Shown here: one piece after another, positions 43,169-52,207 of the stretch
Position numbering within the stretch: the first letter of the stretch is position 1
Layout: every line of letters begins with the position of its first letter
Source of the DNA: Desulfosporosinus metallidurans
GTDB taxonomy: Bacteria > Bacillota > Desulfitobacteriia > Desulfitobacteriales > Desulfitobacteriaceae
Direction of reading: 5' to 3'
Length of the DNA: 64,000 bases
Assembly (NCBI RefSeq): GCF_001936615.1
Contig: NZ_MLBF01000013.1
Coordinates: forward strand, 1 to 64,000
Translations under genes and position numbers: made by a program
Notes under the pieces: model-generated
What the model was told of the DNA's origin: nothing
The model's database searches: none
What the model saw: only the letters and a program-made list of their open reading frames with translations

Positions 43169-43831
43169 TTATTTCCCGGAAAACTTATTTATAATCCTCT
43201 GAGATTCTGAATATAGTGACAATCCCAAAGTGTATTGCTCTTCCAAACTGGTTTTCCCTCGAAGTTGGTTATAAACTAGATGGAGTCCTTGTAAGTCCTT
43301 GGGTGGATTATCTCCAGCCTTACTATCCCAGCTCTGCTTTTCCTTTGCCAGGGCTTGCGTGGTCAATCCCTCCTGAAGCATTGAATTGACGTTCGTTAAT
43401 AGTTCCGCTGTCAGTTGTGAACCATTGCCCGCAACACGGAAGGTCCTTTCAGAAAGCACCATTTGTTTAGGAACCGTCGGAATTCCTTTTTCTATGAGAC
43501 TTTGCTTTAAACCCTTAAGATCATCTGGAGAATGGCCCAAGCCAACGCTAACTGTCCAAGGATTTTTGTTTATCACTTCGGCATTAATACTCAAAACCTT
43601 AAGCTGCTCTTTTCGCAACCGAGCATTGCTTTCACTTTGAAAGACGCCAACCTGACAGGTCCAAAACTTCGCTTCTGGAAGAATCAAGTCATTTACTCTT
43701 TCGACCTTCACGCTCCGAGATTGTCCTACCAGTTCCAAATAGGCTTTGCCGATCCCCCAAGTTAGTAAACCCAAGGCCATTATCCCCAAGACCAAGACAA
43801 TGACAATTCGGACTTTCTCAAAAACCTTCAT
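43169..43831 (-). CDS. membrane-anchored SPOR-like domain protein
   Basis: 220 residues. One N-terminal helix (about 9-28) anchors an extracytoplasmic region. WTCQVGVFQSESNARLRKEQL near residue 57 followed by INAEVI and TVSVGLG fits the SPOR fold that binds denuded peptidoglycan. The rest is helical and unassigned. It is upstream of rex and may act at the cell wall or during sporulation. Confidence 0.6.
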   Translation of the reverse strand: MKVFEKVRIVIVLVLGIMALGLLTWGIGKAYLELVGQSRSVKVERVNDLILPEAKFWTCQVGVFQSESNARLRKEQLKVLSINAEVINKNPWTVSVGLGHSPDDLKGLKQSLIEKGIPTVPKQMVLSERTFRVAGNGSQLTAELLTNVNSMLQEGLTTQALAKEKQSWDSKAGDNPPKDLQGLHLVYNQLRGKTSLEEQYTLGLSLYSESQRIINKFSGK

Positions 43832-43918
43832 GCCCCATTCTCCTTCCGTGTATGCGTGGACGACTACCTACCGGAAGATATGTTGGCGATGAAGGAAATA
43901 GACTCTTAAATTAAATCT

Positions 43919-43949
43919 AAAAGACCTTGATCTATGACCAAGGTCTTTT
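43919..43949. terminator. hairpin terminator after the phosphate transporter gene
   Basis: AAAAGACCTTG (43919-43929) pairs with CAAGGTCTTTT (43939-43949). TTCGAA-rich repeat sequence fills 43951-43990 between it and the pit stop codon. Confidence 0.85.
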
Positions 43950-43999
43950 CTGTTCGCTTCGATTCGAGCTTCGAGCCTCGTGCCTCGAATAAGTGCCTA

Positions 44000-45010
44000 T
44001 TAAATAAATTTAGACAAAACCGTATAAAAAAGTGCGGCTAATAAGGACGTTGTGGGAATTGTCACAACCCAGGCGACGAGCATTTGTTGGGCTACACCCC
44101 AACGTACTGCGGAAACCCGTTTAGCGCTCCCCACTCCCATGATCGAACCCGATACGACATGAGTGGTGGATACCGGAAGATGGAGACCGGGGAAAACCGT
44201 CGCTGACCAGATAACAATTGATGAACTTAAATCAGCAGCAAACCCGTTTATAGGCTCTAGTTTAAAGATTTTCCCCCCCATAGTATGAATGATTTTCCAT
44301 CCGCCTGCTGCGGTTCCGAGAGACATTGCCAAGGCACAGGCAAGTTTTACCCAAAGTGGTGGAGCAAGGACTGTTTGTGCTTGCAACCCAGCAGCGATAA
44401 GGGACATCGTGATAATCCCCATCGATTTCTGGGCATCATTGGACCCGTGATTAAAGGCCAACAATCCTGCAGAGAATATTTGCATTTTCTTAAATCCGTG
44501 ATTGACTCGGGAGGGTGCAAATCGTCCGAACGAATAGGTCAATGACTTCATGATGATGAAACCCAGAATCATCCCTACAATGGGAGAGAAAATCAGTGCT
44601 GCCACGATCTTTCCCAAACCCTGCCACTGTAACACAGCAAATCCTGCTCTGGCAACAGCAGCTCCGACCATTCCACCAACAATGGCATGAGAAGAACTGC
44701 TTGGAATTCCTTTATACCAAGTGATAAGGTTCCAAGCAATCGCGCTTAACAAAGCCGCGATGACAACCTCTTGCGTCGCAAATTTAGGCGAAACTATGTC
44801 TTTGGCTATCGTTTGGGCAACCCCAGTGCTATAGAGAGCCCCAAAAAGGTTCAGGGCTGATGCCAGAACCACAGCACGTTTTGGAGTTAAGGCCCTAGTT
44901 GACACACTCGTGGCGATAGCATTGGCTGTATCATGAAATCCATTGATATAATCGAAAGCCAAAGCGCAAAAAACCACAACAACGAGCATCATACCTGTAG
45001 TATTAATCAT
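44000..45010 (-). CDS. pit: inorganic phosphate transporter, PiT family
   Basis: 336 residues with about ten membrane helices. The two PiT signatures are present: GFHDTANAIATSVSTRAL near residue 26 and FNHGSNDAQKSMGI near 196. It imports phosphate as a metal-phosphate complex or by cation symport. The upstream DUF47 gene overlaps it by 8 nt, a pairing seen in many bacteria. The two are expected to be co-regulated. Confidence 0.93.
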   Translation of the reverse strand: MINTTGMMLVVVVFCALAFDYINGFHDTANAIATSVSTRALTPKRAVVLASALNLFGALYSTGVAQTIAKDIVSPKFATQEVVIAALLSAIAWNLITWYKGIPSSSSHAIVGGMVGAAVARAGFAVLQWQGLGKIVAALIFSPIVGMILGFIIMKSLTYSFGRFAPSRVNHGFKKMQIFSAGLLAFNHGSNDAQKSMGIITMSLIAAGLQAQTVLAPPLWVKLACALAMSLGTAAGGWKIIHTMGGKIFKLEPINGFAADLSSSIVIWSATVFPGLHLPVSTTHVVSGSIMGVGSAKRVSAVRWGVAQQMLVAWVVTIPTTSLLAALFYTVLSKFI

Positions 45011-45629
45011 ATTTTAAGACCACGCTTTTGAGAAGATCTGCTATGGCTTCGCAATGATCTAGCGTCGATTCAATATGTTCCAGTATCTCTTTCCATTTAA
45101 TGATTTCAATGGGGTCTTCCTCGCAGTCAAATAAGCGGGCTACTTCTTGTCGATAGAGCTTGTCTCCGGAACTTTCAAGATGATAGATTTCCTCAGCCGC
45201 AGCCAGGATCTTAGATTTTTTGTTGTGAATGTTTCCTAAACATGAAAAAGCAGCCTGAATCTGCTCTGCTGCGAGTCCCACTAGGTGGACAAGTTGTTGC
45301 GCCCCTAGTGACGGTTTGCGGGTACGGTAAAGGTGCATGCGTTCTACTGTACCTTCAGCATAATCCACAATATCATCAAGGACTTGCGCCAGCTTGTAGA
45401 TATCTTCCCGATCCAATGGCGTAATAAACGTAGAATTCAGTCGTTCCAATATTTGGTTGGTGACGTTGTCTGCTTCATGTTCAAACCGATGCATTTGAGC
45501 AGCGTCTTCCGCGGAAACACAGTCTTGCTGCATAATGCCTTGAAGCCTGCTAAGAGATTTAGAGATGATATCAGTACTTTGGGAAAAGAGTTGATAGAAT
45601 TTATCTTCTTTTGGTGTCAAACCAAACAT
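45003..45629 (-). CDS. DUF47/PhoU-like phosphate transport regulator
   Basis: 208 residues, all helical. HRFEHEADNVTNQILERLN and PLDREDIYKLAQVLDDIVDYAEGT are the two metal-binding PhoU-like repeats. It probably adjusts the activity of the PiT transporter encoded directly after it. The start codon ATG 45629 follows GGGGG. Confidence 0.9.
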   Translation of the reverse strand: MFGLTPKEDKFYQLFSQSTDIISKSLSRLQGIMQQDCVSAEDAAQMHRFEHEADNVTNQILERLNSTFITPLDREDIYKLAQVLDDIVDYAEGTVERMHLYRTRKPSLGAQQLVHLVGLAAEQIQAAFSCLGNIHNKKSKILAAAEEIYHLESSGDKLYRQEVARLFDCEEDPIEIIKWKEILEHIESTLDHCEAIADLLKSVVLKYD

Positions 45630-45827
45630 AAAAATTAACCCCCAACCTAAAATTTTCTCAGATCTCCCCGGAGCAATCTATAGGTACCTATCCCAACTTT
45701 TCCAACAAACAGTGCGAATTATCGAGTCAATATGACGTCAGTCCACGAAGTATTGTATCAAATCCTAGAATGTTTGTGTTAAAAAAAGAACTATTTCTAT
45801 AAATTTCTTTTTAGGCTTAGAAGCTAC

Positions 45828-47150
45828 TTAATGCTTTAATTTATCCAATAAAGCTTGACGTGCATCTGCCAGCATATAAATTGAACCCGTTACACAAAGC
45901 ATGTCATTTTCTCCTAGACGACCAAGGGCAAAAATAACCGCTTCCTTAGGGTCTTCAATACATTTGACGGGCCGACCATGTTGTTCTGCCAAACTCCCCA
46001 GAGCTCTCCAATCTCCCGCACGCGGCGAATTCGGACGAGTGATAATGATTTCGTCCGCCATGGGCACAAGCATATTAACCACCTTTTCGCGTTCTTTGTC
46101 TGCCAGCATTCCCAAACAAAGTATGAGGCGATCCCGTGTGTAAAGGGGTATTGCCTGTGCTAAGGCCTGTGCTCCATCCACATTATGCGCACCATCTAAG
46201 AGAACTTTCGGCTTTAAGGAAATTAGTTCTAAACGCCCAGGCCACTCTACCTCGCGCAATCCGGCATAAATGGCCTCGCGAGAGATATTTGCTCCGTATT
46301 CACTTCGTAGTATTTCACAGACCGTGACTGCCGTAGCCGCATTGCGAAGTTGGTGAAACCCGATCAAGTGCGTGCGTAATTTCAAGTACGTCGAGTGTAA
46401 TCCAACAAGATCAAATTCCTGTTCCAGCTCTCCGCTCCACTTGCTTTCCCAGCGAACATCTTCCCCTACCAGCCAAAGAGGAACGCCCATGGCCTTAGCT
46501 TGTTCACGCAATACTTGGATCACATCCGGGTTATCCGACGCAGTTACCACGCTGGAATGGGGCTTAATAATGCCCGCTTTTACCCGAGCAATCGATACTA
46601 CATCGGAACCTAAATAATCCATGTGATCCATCGCAACATTAGTAATGACGGAAATCAGAGGAGAAACCACATTTGTGGAATCGATGGCTCCCCCTAATCC
46701 AACCTCGATTAGAGCAAAATCAACATTTTCCTCTTTGAAATAGAGAAAAACCAGTGCAGTATTCACTTCAAACTCGGTCGGATGCTCGAACCCCTCGGCG
46801 ACCATGTCCTCTAGATGCGGACGTACGCGAGCGATTTCGTCAATGACTCTTTCCTTGGGAATCATCTGACCGTTGATCGTCATGCGTTCCCGATAATCAT
46901 GCAAGTGAGGAGAAGTAAATACCCCCACTCTGTACCCTGCTTCCCGCAAAATACGAGCAATCATGACGGTCGTCGAGCCCTTACCGTTCGTACCGCCCAC
47001 ATGCACCACGCGCAAGGCTTTTTCCGGGTTTCCTAACCGTTTAAGAAGTTCCTGGATGCGCTCCAAACCAAAATTCATACCAAAGGTTGTTAGGTTGACG
47101 AGGTATTGTAGGCTCTCCTGATAGTCCTGCTCCAGTTTTTCATTGGACAT
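45828..47150 (-). CDS. folC: bifunctional folylpolyglutamate/dihydrofolate synthase
   Basis: 440 residues. GGTNGKGSTTVMIARIL near residue 52 is the ATP-binding loop, and HLHDYRERMTINGQMIP and DGAHNVDGAQAL are further FolC motifs. It adds glutamates to folates and may also make dihydrofolate. valS is encoded upstream with about 195 nt between, the usual valS-folC order. An extra site for folate alone cannot be distinguished by sequence. Confidence 0.93.
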   Translation of the reverse strand: MSNEKLEQDYQESLQYLVNLTTFGMNFGLERIQELLKRLGNPEKALRVVHVGGTNGKGSTTVMIARILREAGYRVGVFTSPHLHDYRERMTINGQMIPKERVIDEIARVRPHLEDMVAEGFEHPTEFEVNTALVFLYFKEENVDFALIEVGLGGAIDSTNVVSPLISVITNVAMDHMDYLGSDVVSIARVKAGIIKPHSSVVTASDNPDVIQVLREQAKAMGVPLWLVGEDVRWESKWSGELEQEFDLVGLHSTYLKLRTHLIGFHQLRNAATAVTVCEILRSEYGANISREAIYAGLREVEWPGRLELISLKPKVLLDGAHNVDGAQALAQAIPLYTRDRLILCLGMLADKEREKVVNMLVPMADEIIITRPNSPRAGDWRALGSLAEQHGRPVKCIEDPKEAVIFALGRLGENDMLCVTGSIYMLADARQALLDKLKH

Positions 47151-47344
47151 ACTCGTTTTTCCTCCTCAAGAACAATTCACGATTCTCCACTTTGTTGCGT
47201 TTTGTGCGCATCCACTTTTCTCCTTTTAACGCTTCAGGCTGATTATCTTAAATATAAACCCTTGTTTCGGTAGATGGGAAACTCCAAAAACTGGTTTGAT
47301 GTTTCGTTCCAAGCAGCATCGGATACTTTAGGACCAGCAAAGGG

Positions 47345-49993
47345 TTACGAATTTTGCTCTAACTCCTTCAAGCGCTCTTCCAAGGCCGCCTTACGAGCTA
47401 TAATTCCTTCTAGTTTTTCCCGTTCTTTAGCCACGACAGCCGCAGGGGCTTTACCTGTGAATCCAGGATTATTAAGTTTCACTTCCAGAATCTGTTGGTC
47501 CTGAGTCGCAACAGACATCTCTTTTTCCAAACGGGCCACTTCTTTATCCAGATCCATCAGTCCTTTTAAAGGGAGATAAATTTCCACACCCTCTAAAACA
47601 GCACTGGCGGCTTGAGAGGGTTTCTCAGCCAGCATTTGAAAAAATTCTACACTCGCCCCTCCAGCCAATTTAAGGATGTCTGCTTTTCCATTCTCAAGCA
47701 CCGCGCGTTGGGTCGGATCCGGAGCGAGCATCAAAATTTCTACTTTTTGACCAGGTGCCACCTTCATCTCGGCCCGAATATTGCGAATTGCCTTGATAGC
47801 TTCCATGAGGAGGGTCATATTCTTCTCTGCCACTGCGTCTTTATACGCTGGTACTTCGGGCCACGCCTGCATCATGATGCTTTCCCCCTGGATCGGGAGA
47901 TTCTGCCAGATCTCTTCAGTCAGGAAAGGCATATAGGGATGTAAAAGCCGCAAGGTTCCTTCGAGAATTTCAAGCAACACGGATTGTGCAGTATGCCGAG
48001 CTACCACATCTTCCTTGTTATAAAGGCGTGGCTTCGTGAGTTCAATATACCAATCACAGAATTCATTCCAAATAAATTCGTAAAGCAATCGTCCAGCTTC
48101 TCCGAGATCAAAATTTTCCAGTGCTCCGGTAACGTTCTCCACGGTAGAAGCATAACGGCTAAGAATCCAGCGGTCAGCCAGCATGAGTTCACCACGGGGC
48201 CCTTCTTCGTAGTCTTCTAAATTCAGAAGCACAAAGCGAGAAGCATTCCAAATCTTGTTCGAGAAATTTCGCGTAGCCTCAAGGCGTTCTGGATGAAAAC
48301 GGAGGTCATTTCCCGGGGTATTGCCCGTAATTAGCATAAAGCGCAACGTATCTGCGCCATACTGTTCAATCACCTCGATCGGGTCAACACCGTTGCCTAG
48401 GGATTTGCTCATCTTTCGCCCTTGAGCATCCAGCACCAAACCGTGAATCATGACCTTGGGAAAAGGCACTTCCTTCATGAACTCCATGGCCATGAAAATC
48501 ATGCGGGCAACCCAGAAGAAAATGATATCCCTTCCAGTTACTAACACAGAGGTCGGGTAGAACTGTTCTAATTCAGGGGTTTTTTCCGGCCAACCCATGG
48601 TTGAAAAAGGCCAAAGTCCGGAAGAAAACCACGTATCCAAGACGTCAGGATCTTGCTTCAGGTGGCCAGATCCGCAGGTTGGGCAAGTTGATGGATCCTC
48701 TTTGGTGCAGATCTCCTTACCACAATCTTCACAGTACCAAACAGGGATGCGATGTCCCCACCACAACTGGCGAGAAATACACCAATCCCGGATATTTTCC
48801 ATCCAACCCAGATAGATCTTATCAAAACGGTCCGGAACAAATTCCAAACGTCCATCGCGCACAACCTCAATAGCCGGTTTCGCGAGAGGCTCCATTTTCA
48901 CGAACCATTGTCTACTGACCATTGGTTCAATAACGCTGGAGCAACGATAGCATTCCCCAACAGCATGAGCATGGGGATCAATTTTGACAAGCACCCCTGC
49001 AGTTTTTAAATCGTTCACAACCGCTTTCCGAGCCTCGAAACGATCCAGCCCTTGATATTTCCCTGCATTTTCATTCATCTTAGCTTCTTTGTCTAAGACG
49101 ACGATCTGGGGCAAATGGTGACGCAGCCCGATTTCAAAGTCATTTGGGTCATGTGCTGGGGTGATTTTTACCGCACCCGTCCCAAACTCTCGATCGACAT
49201 ACTCATCTGCAATAATGGGAATTTCCCGATCCATAAGGGGGAGGATCAGAGTTTTCCCGATTAAGTGCGTATACCGTTCATCGTCCGGATGAACTGCCAC
49301 GGCTGTGTCCCCAAGCATGGTTTCAGGCCGAGTGGTTGCCACGATCAGCGACTCGTCACTGTCTTTTACCGGGTAACGCAGATGATACAAATTTCCTTCA
49401 TGATCGACGTGCTCCACTTCGATATCCGAAATGGTAGTATGACATTTAGGACACCAATTTATAATATAATTTCCCCGATAAATCAGCCCTTTATTATAAA
49501 GATCAACAAAAGCTTCTCGAACCGCCTTGGAACATCCTTCATCCATGGTGAAACGCTCACGTTCCCAGTCACAGGAAGCTCCCAGCCGGCGCAACTGTTG
49601 CGTAATTCGACCACCATACTGCCCTTTCCAGTCCCAAACCCGCTCCAAGAACTTCTCGCGCCCCAGTTCGTTGCGATTCGTTCCTTCCTTAGCTAACTGT
49701 CCTTCTACTTTGGCTTGGGTTGCAATTCCAGCATGGTCTGTCCCTGGCAGCCAGAGCGTATTGTAGCCCTGCATCCGCTTATAGCGCGTCAAAATATCCT
49801 GAATCGTGCCGTCCATTGCGTGCCCAAGGTGAAGTGCACCCGTAACATTCGGCGGGGGCATCACAATACTAAACGCCGGTTTTTCCTTATTCACTTCATC
49901 ATGAAAAAACCCATTTTTCTCCCAATAACGATACCATTTTCCCTCCACTAGGGCCGGATCATACGTTTTCGCCATTTCTACTTTTTCTACCAT
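47345..49993 (-). CDS. valS: valyl-tRNA synthetase
   Basis: 882 residues, full length. The class I motifs PPPNVTGALHLGHAMD (HIGH) near residue 46 and GRKMSKSLGNG (KMSKS) near 529 are present. The cysteine cluster CEDCGKEIC and CPTCG is in the insert domain. A C-terminal coiled coil (ARLEKEMSVATQDQQILEVK onward) binds tRNA. The ATG at 49993 has AAGGAG upstream. Expression is under a T-box leader at 50146-50400. Confidence 0.96.
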   Translation of the reverse strand: MVEKVEMAKTYDPALVEGKWYRYWEKNGFFHDEVNKEKPAFSIVMPPPNVTGALHLGHAMDGTIQDILTRYKRMQGYNTLWLPGTDHAGIATQAKVEGQLAKEGTNRNELGREKFLERVWDWKGQYGGRITQQLRRLGASCDWERERFTMDEGCSKAVREAFVDLYNKGLIYRGNYIINWCPKCHTTISDIEVEHVDHEGNLYHLRYPVKDSDESLIVATTRPETMLGDTAVAVHPDDERYTHLIGKTLILPLMDREIPIIADEYVDREFGTGAVKITPAHDPNDFEIGLRHHLPQIVVLDKEAKMNENAGKYQGLDRFEARKAVVNDLKTAGVLVKIDPHAHAVGECYRCSSVIEPMVSRQWFVKMEPLAKPAIEVVRDGRLEFVPDRFDKIYLGWMENIRDWCISRQLWWGHRIPVWYCEDCGKEICTKEDPSTCPTCGSGHLKQDPDVLDTWFSSGLWPFSTMGWPEKTPELEQFYPTSVLVTGRDIIFFWVARMIFMAMEFMKEVPFPKVMIHGLVLDAQGRKMSKSLGNGVDPIEVIEQYGADTLRFMLITGNTPGNDLRFHPERLEATRNFSNKIWNASRFVLLNLEDYEEGPRGELMLADRWILSRYASTVENVTGALENFDLGEAGRLLYEFIWNEFCDWYIELTKPRLYNKEDVVARHTAQSVLLEILEGTLRLLHPYMPFLTEEIWQNLPIQGESIMMQAWPEVPAYKDAVAEKNMTLLMEAIKAIRNIRAEMKVAPGQKVEILMLAPDPTQRAVLENGKADILKLAGGASVEFFQMLAEKPSQAASAVLEGVEIYLPLKGLMDLDKEVARLEKEMSVATQDQQILEVKLNNPGFTGKAPAAVVAKEREKLEGIIARKAALEERLKELEQNS

Positions 49994-50029
49994 ATTTTTT
50001 CTTAACTCCTTTTATCTGAGGGAGACGGA

Positions 50030-50113
50030 GGGACGGTTCTCTTGCTTCCTTCGGTCCTCAGCATACTTCATCTGAATGTTGGTGCAAGTTGGGGACGGTT
50101 CTTGGACTTGCAC
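50030..50113. repeat. two REP-like palindromes inside the valS leader
   Basis: First copy at 50030-50050 (GGGACGGTTCTCTTGCTTCC). Second copy at 50082-50113: GTGCAAGT and ACTTGCAC flank TGGGGACGGTTCTTGG. Both lie between the T-box terminator and the valS start codon, so they are part of the valS transcript. Confidence 0.8.
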
Positions 50114-50145
50114 GAATGGGCAGGGACACTTCCTCCCCAAACCGT

Positions 50146-50400
50146 AAAAAAAGCCTTTCATCCTGGTAAAGGACGAAAAGCTTCCGTGGTACCACCTTTA
50201 TTCTGAGAACTATTGCGTTTCCCAGCACTTGTCATTCGCTAACGGGTTTTTCCGTCAGAGAGTACTTTGTTCCCCTCTGCCCCTCCTGTGCGACCTTAGC
50301 GTCTTTCCGAAAAGACCTCCCAGCTGATGGCCTCTCTCTCTGAACGGTTAACTCACGCTATTCCTCACGTTCTTCGGGTTTTAACTAATATTTCACTGAA
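50146..50400 (-). promoter_or_regulatory. T-box riboswitch leader of valS
   Basis: The minus strand carries the T-box sequence AAAGGTGGTACCACGG (50183-50199). It is followed by a terminator hairpin (AGCTTTTCGTCC with GGATGAAAGGCT, 50152-50182) and a T-tract at 50146-50151. Stem I would lie at about 50250-50390. A GTC triplet at 50292-50294 is a possible valine specifier codon. Uncharged tRNA-Val binding would allow readthrough into valS. Confidence 0.9.
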
Positions 50401-50428
50401 TACATTATACTCGGCGTGATAAATATTG

Positions 50429-51862
50429 TCAAAATGGTGACTCCTGCCAAGGATAAGCACGTTTTACGCCAGTAACCTGTGCCGTCCATTCGTCCAAGGC
50501 CACAAGATCGTTAGGGCCAAGCTCAGATAAACCCGTTTTTCCCAAGGCTCGTACTCCCTCTTCCATCTCCATGGCCATCGATTTAAGGACATTGACCACA
50601 CTTTTACTCGCCAAAGCAATGTCTAGCCGTTGCTTATAGGGAGAATCGTACCAGACCAATTGGGTTAACGGTTCCCAAGGGAGAATTTTTTGGATTTGGC
50701 GATGAACCAACGCAAACAGAGGAACCGTTCCGAGATAGATCGCATCCGCCCCAAGCGCTATGGCCTTTAAACATTCCCCGGGCGTGGCATATCCTCCCGC
50801 AACAACCAAGCTTACGTCCTTACGAGCACCCTGCTCGCGCAAAAAACGTTCCGCACGAACCAAGGCTAGTAAACTTGGGATACCTAAATCATCGCAGATC
50901 AGTGGAGATGCACCAGACGCCCCACCTTGGGCCCCATCGAGGACTATGACATCAAAATCGGCTTCCAAACATACGGCCAAGTCTCTCTCTAAGCCCCCTG
51001 TCGCCATTATTTTAATAGCAATCGGTTTCCCAGCCGCTTCCGTACGCAAATCAGTAACATACTTTGGCCAATCCCAAGGGGTGCTAATTCCTGGGATGAC
51101 CGCTGTAGTCACGACCGATTCCACTGGCGATATGCCCATTAATTTTTGTGCCTTTCCCTTCACTGCAATAGGTTCTATAGTAAAGGGTCCCATCCTTGCT
51201 CCCTGACCCATTTGCACTTCAAGCATATCCGCAGCGGCTATGCCTTGCGGACTGTGCCCCCAAGTAGTCCTGCTGATTTGCCAGATAAACTTTCCGGCCT
51301 CCTCCCGTTCCACTTGCAAAAAGGGCCCTTCGCCGGAATTCGTGGCGGTCCCGAGTTGTTTTGCCGCCCTTGCTAACGCTCGTTTAGCCTCTTCGCTGAG
51401 GCCCACTCCGAAACCCATGCCGGAGATCATTAACGGGATTTCGATTTGAAGAGGCTTTTCCGCTTTGGCCCCAAGGGTTACCTTCATATCGATCGGAACA
51501 TTGGCCTCCTTGGGAAGACGCGCCATTTGGGCAGCGACAAACATTAGGGTATCATAATGGGGCAGCGGTTTTGCTGAACCGAGTGGCCTTTGAATAAGCT
51601 TTCCTTCTTCGGCCCGCAAACCGATTTCCAGGATAGTTTGTACAGACGTGCGTCGCACTGCACTCCAAAGCTCCATAAGGTTCTCATGATACTTGTCTTG
51701 AAGCAGCCTTCCTATTACCAAGCCGAAAAGCCGTTGGACGACGGTCCTAAACAAACGTTTCCCCACAAAAAAGAAGACACAAAGTATTATTACTCCCGCG
51801 GTGAGTGCCCCCAAAGCTGAGAGAGCAACAACGAGCAGAGCGGTCTTTAACAACAAGGTCAA
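50429..51862 (-). CDS. FMN-binding glutamate synthase family protein (GltB-like domain)
   Basis: 477 residues. An N-terminal membrane helix (about 5-33) is followed by a glutamate-synthase-type FMN barrel. LMISGMGFGVGLSEEAKRAL, TATNSGEGPFLQVEREEAG, and VLDGAQGGASGASPLICDD are family marks. There is no amidotransferase domain, so it is not a complete glutamate synthase. These stand-alone, membrane-anchored forms are of uncertain function. It diverges from the malic enzyme gene. Confidence 0.85.
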   Translation of the reverse strand: MTLLLKTALLVVALSALGALTAGVIILCVFFFVGKRLFRTVVQRLFGLVIGRLLQDKYHENLMELWSAVRRTSVQTILEIGLRAEEGKLIQRPLGSAKPLPHYDTLMFVAAQMARLPKEANVPIDMKVTLGAKAEKPLQIEIPLMISGMGFGVGLSEEAKRALARAAKQLGTATNSGEGPFLQVEREEAGKFIWQISRTTWGHSPQGIAAADMLEVQMGQGARMGPFTIEPIAVKGKAQKLMGISPVESVVTTAVIPGISTPWDWPKYVTDLRTEAAGKPIAIKIMATGGLERDLAVCLEADFDVIVLDGAQGGASGASPLICDDLGIPSLLALVRAERFLREQGARKDVSLVVAGGYATPGECLKAIALGADAIYLGTVPLFALVHRQIQKILPWEPLTQLVWYDSPYKQRLDIALASKSVVNVLKSMAMEMEEGVRALGKTGLSELGPNDLVALDEWTAQVTGVKRAYPWQESPF

Positions 51863-51953
51863 TCCCCCATCTTTTTATTACGCAATGTTTAGTATACAAT
51901 CTTGATAGGCGTAGTCTATGCTGCATGGCTAATAATATACAAAGGAAACCCGG

Positions 51954-52070
51954 CGCAAGAACAGGGACGGTTCTTGATTCTTGCACACGTAGACGGTGCA
52001 CATGAAATGTGCCGTCTCGCAAAACCCACGTCACAAAATACGGAAGCACAAGAACCGTCCCCCCGCTTCC
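51954..52070. repeat. composite of two REP-like palindromes and a central hairpin
   Basis: GCAAGAACAGGGACGGTTCTT (51955-51975) is followed by GTGCACATGAAATGTGC (51995-52011, with outer AGACG/CGTCT pairs), then GGAAGC ... GCTTCC around AGAACCGTCCCC (52042-52070). The same order recurs at 63361-63498. It lies in the 345-bp divergent region between the GltB-like and malic enzyme genes, where the promoters must also be. Confidence 0.8.
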
Positions 52071-52207
52071 TTAACCTAAGAATATAAAGCTAACAAATTG
52101 TTAGCCTTGTATACTAGAAACAAAACTCTTAAAATGGAACTTGTTGAGGTAGTAGGCAATTGATCCTTTTACATCCATGCCAAATTAAGAAGTAAGAAGG
52201 TATAACA

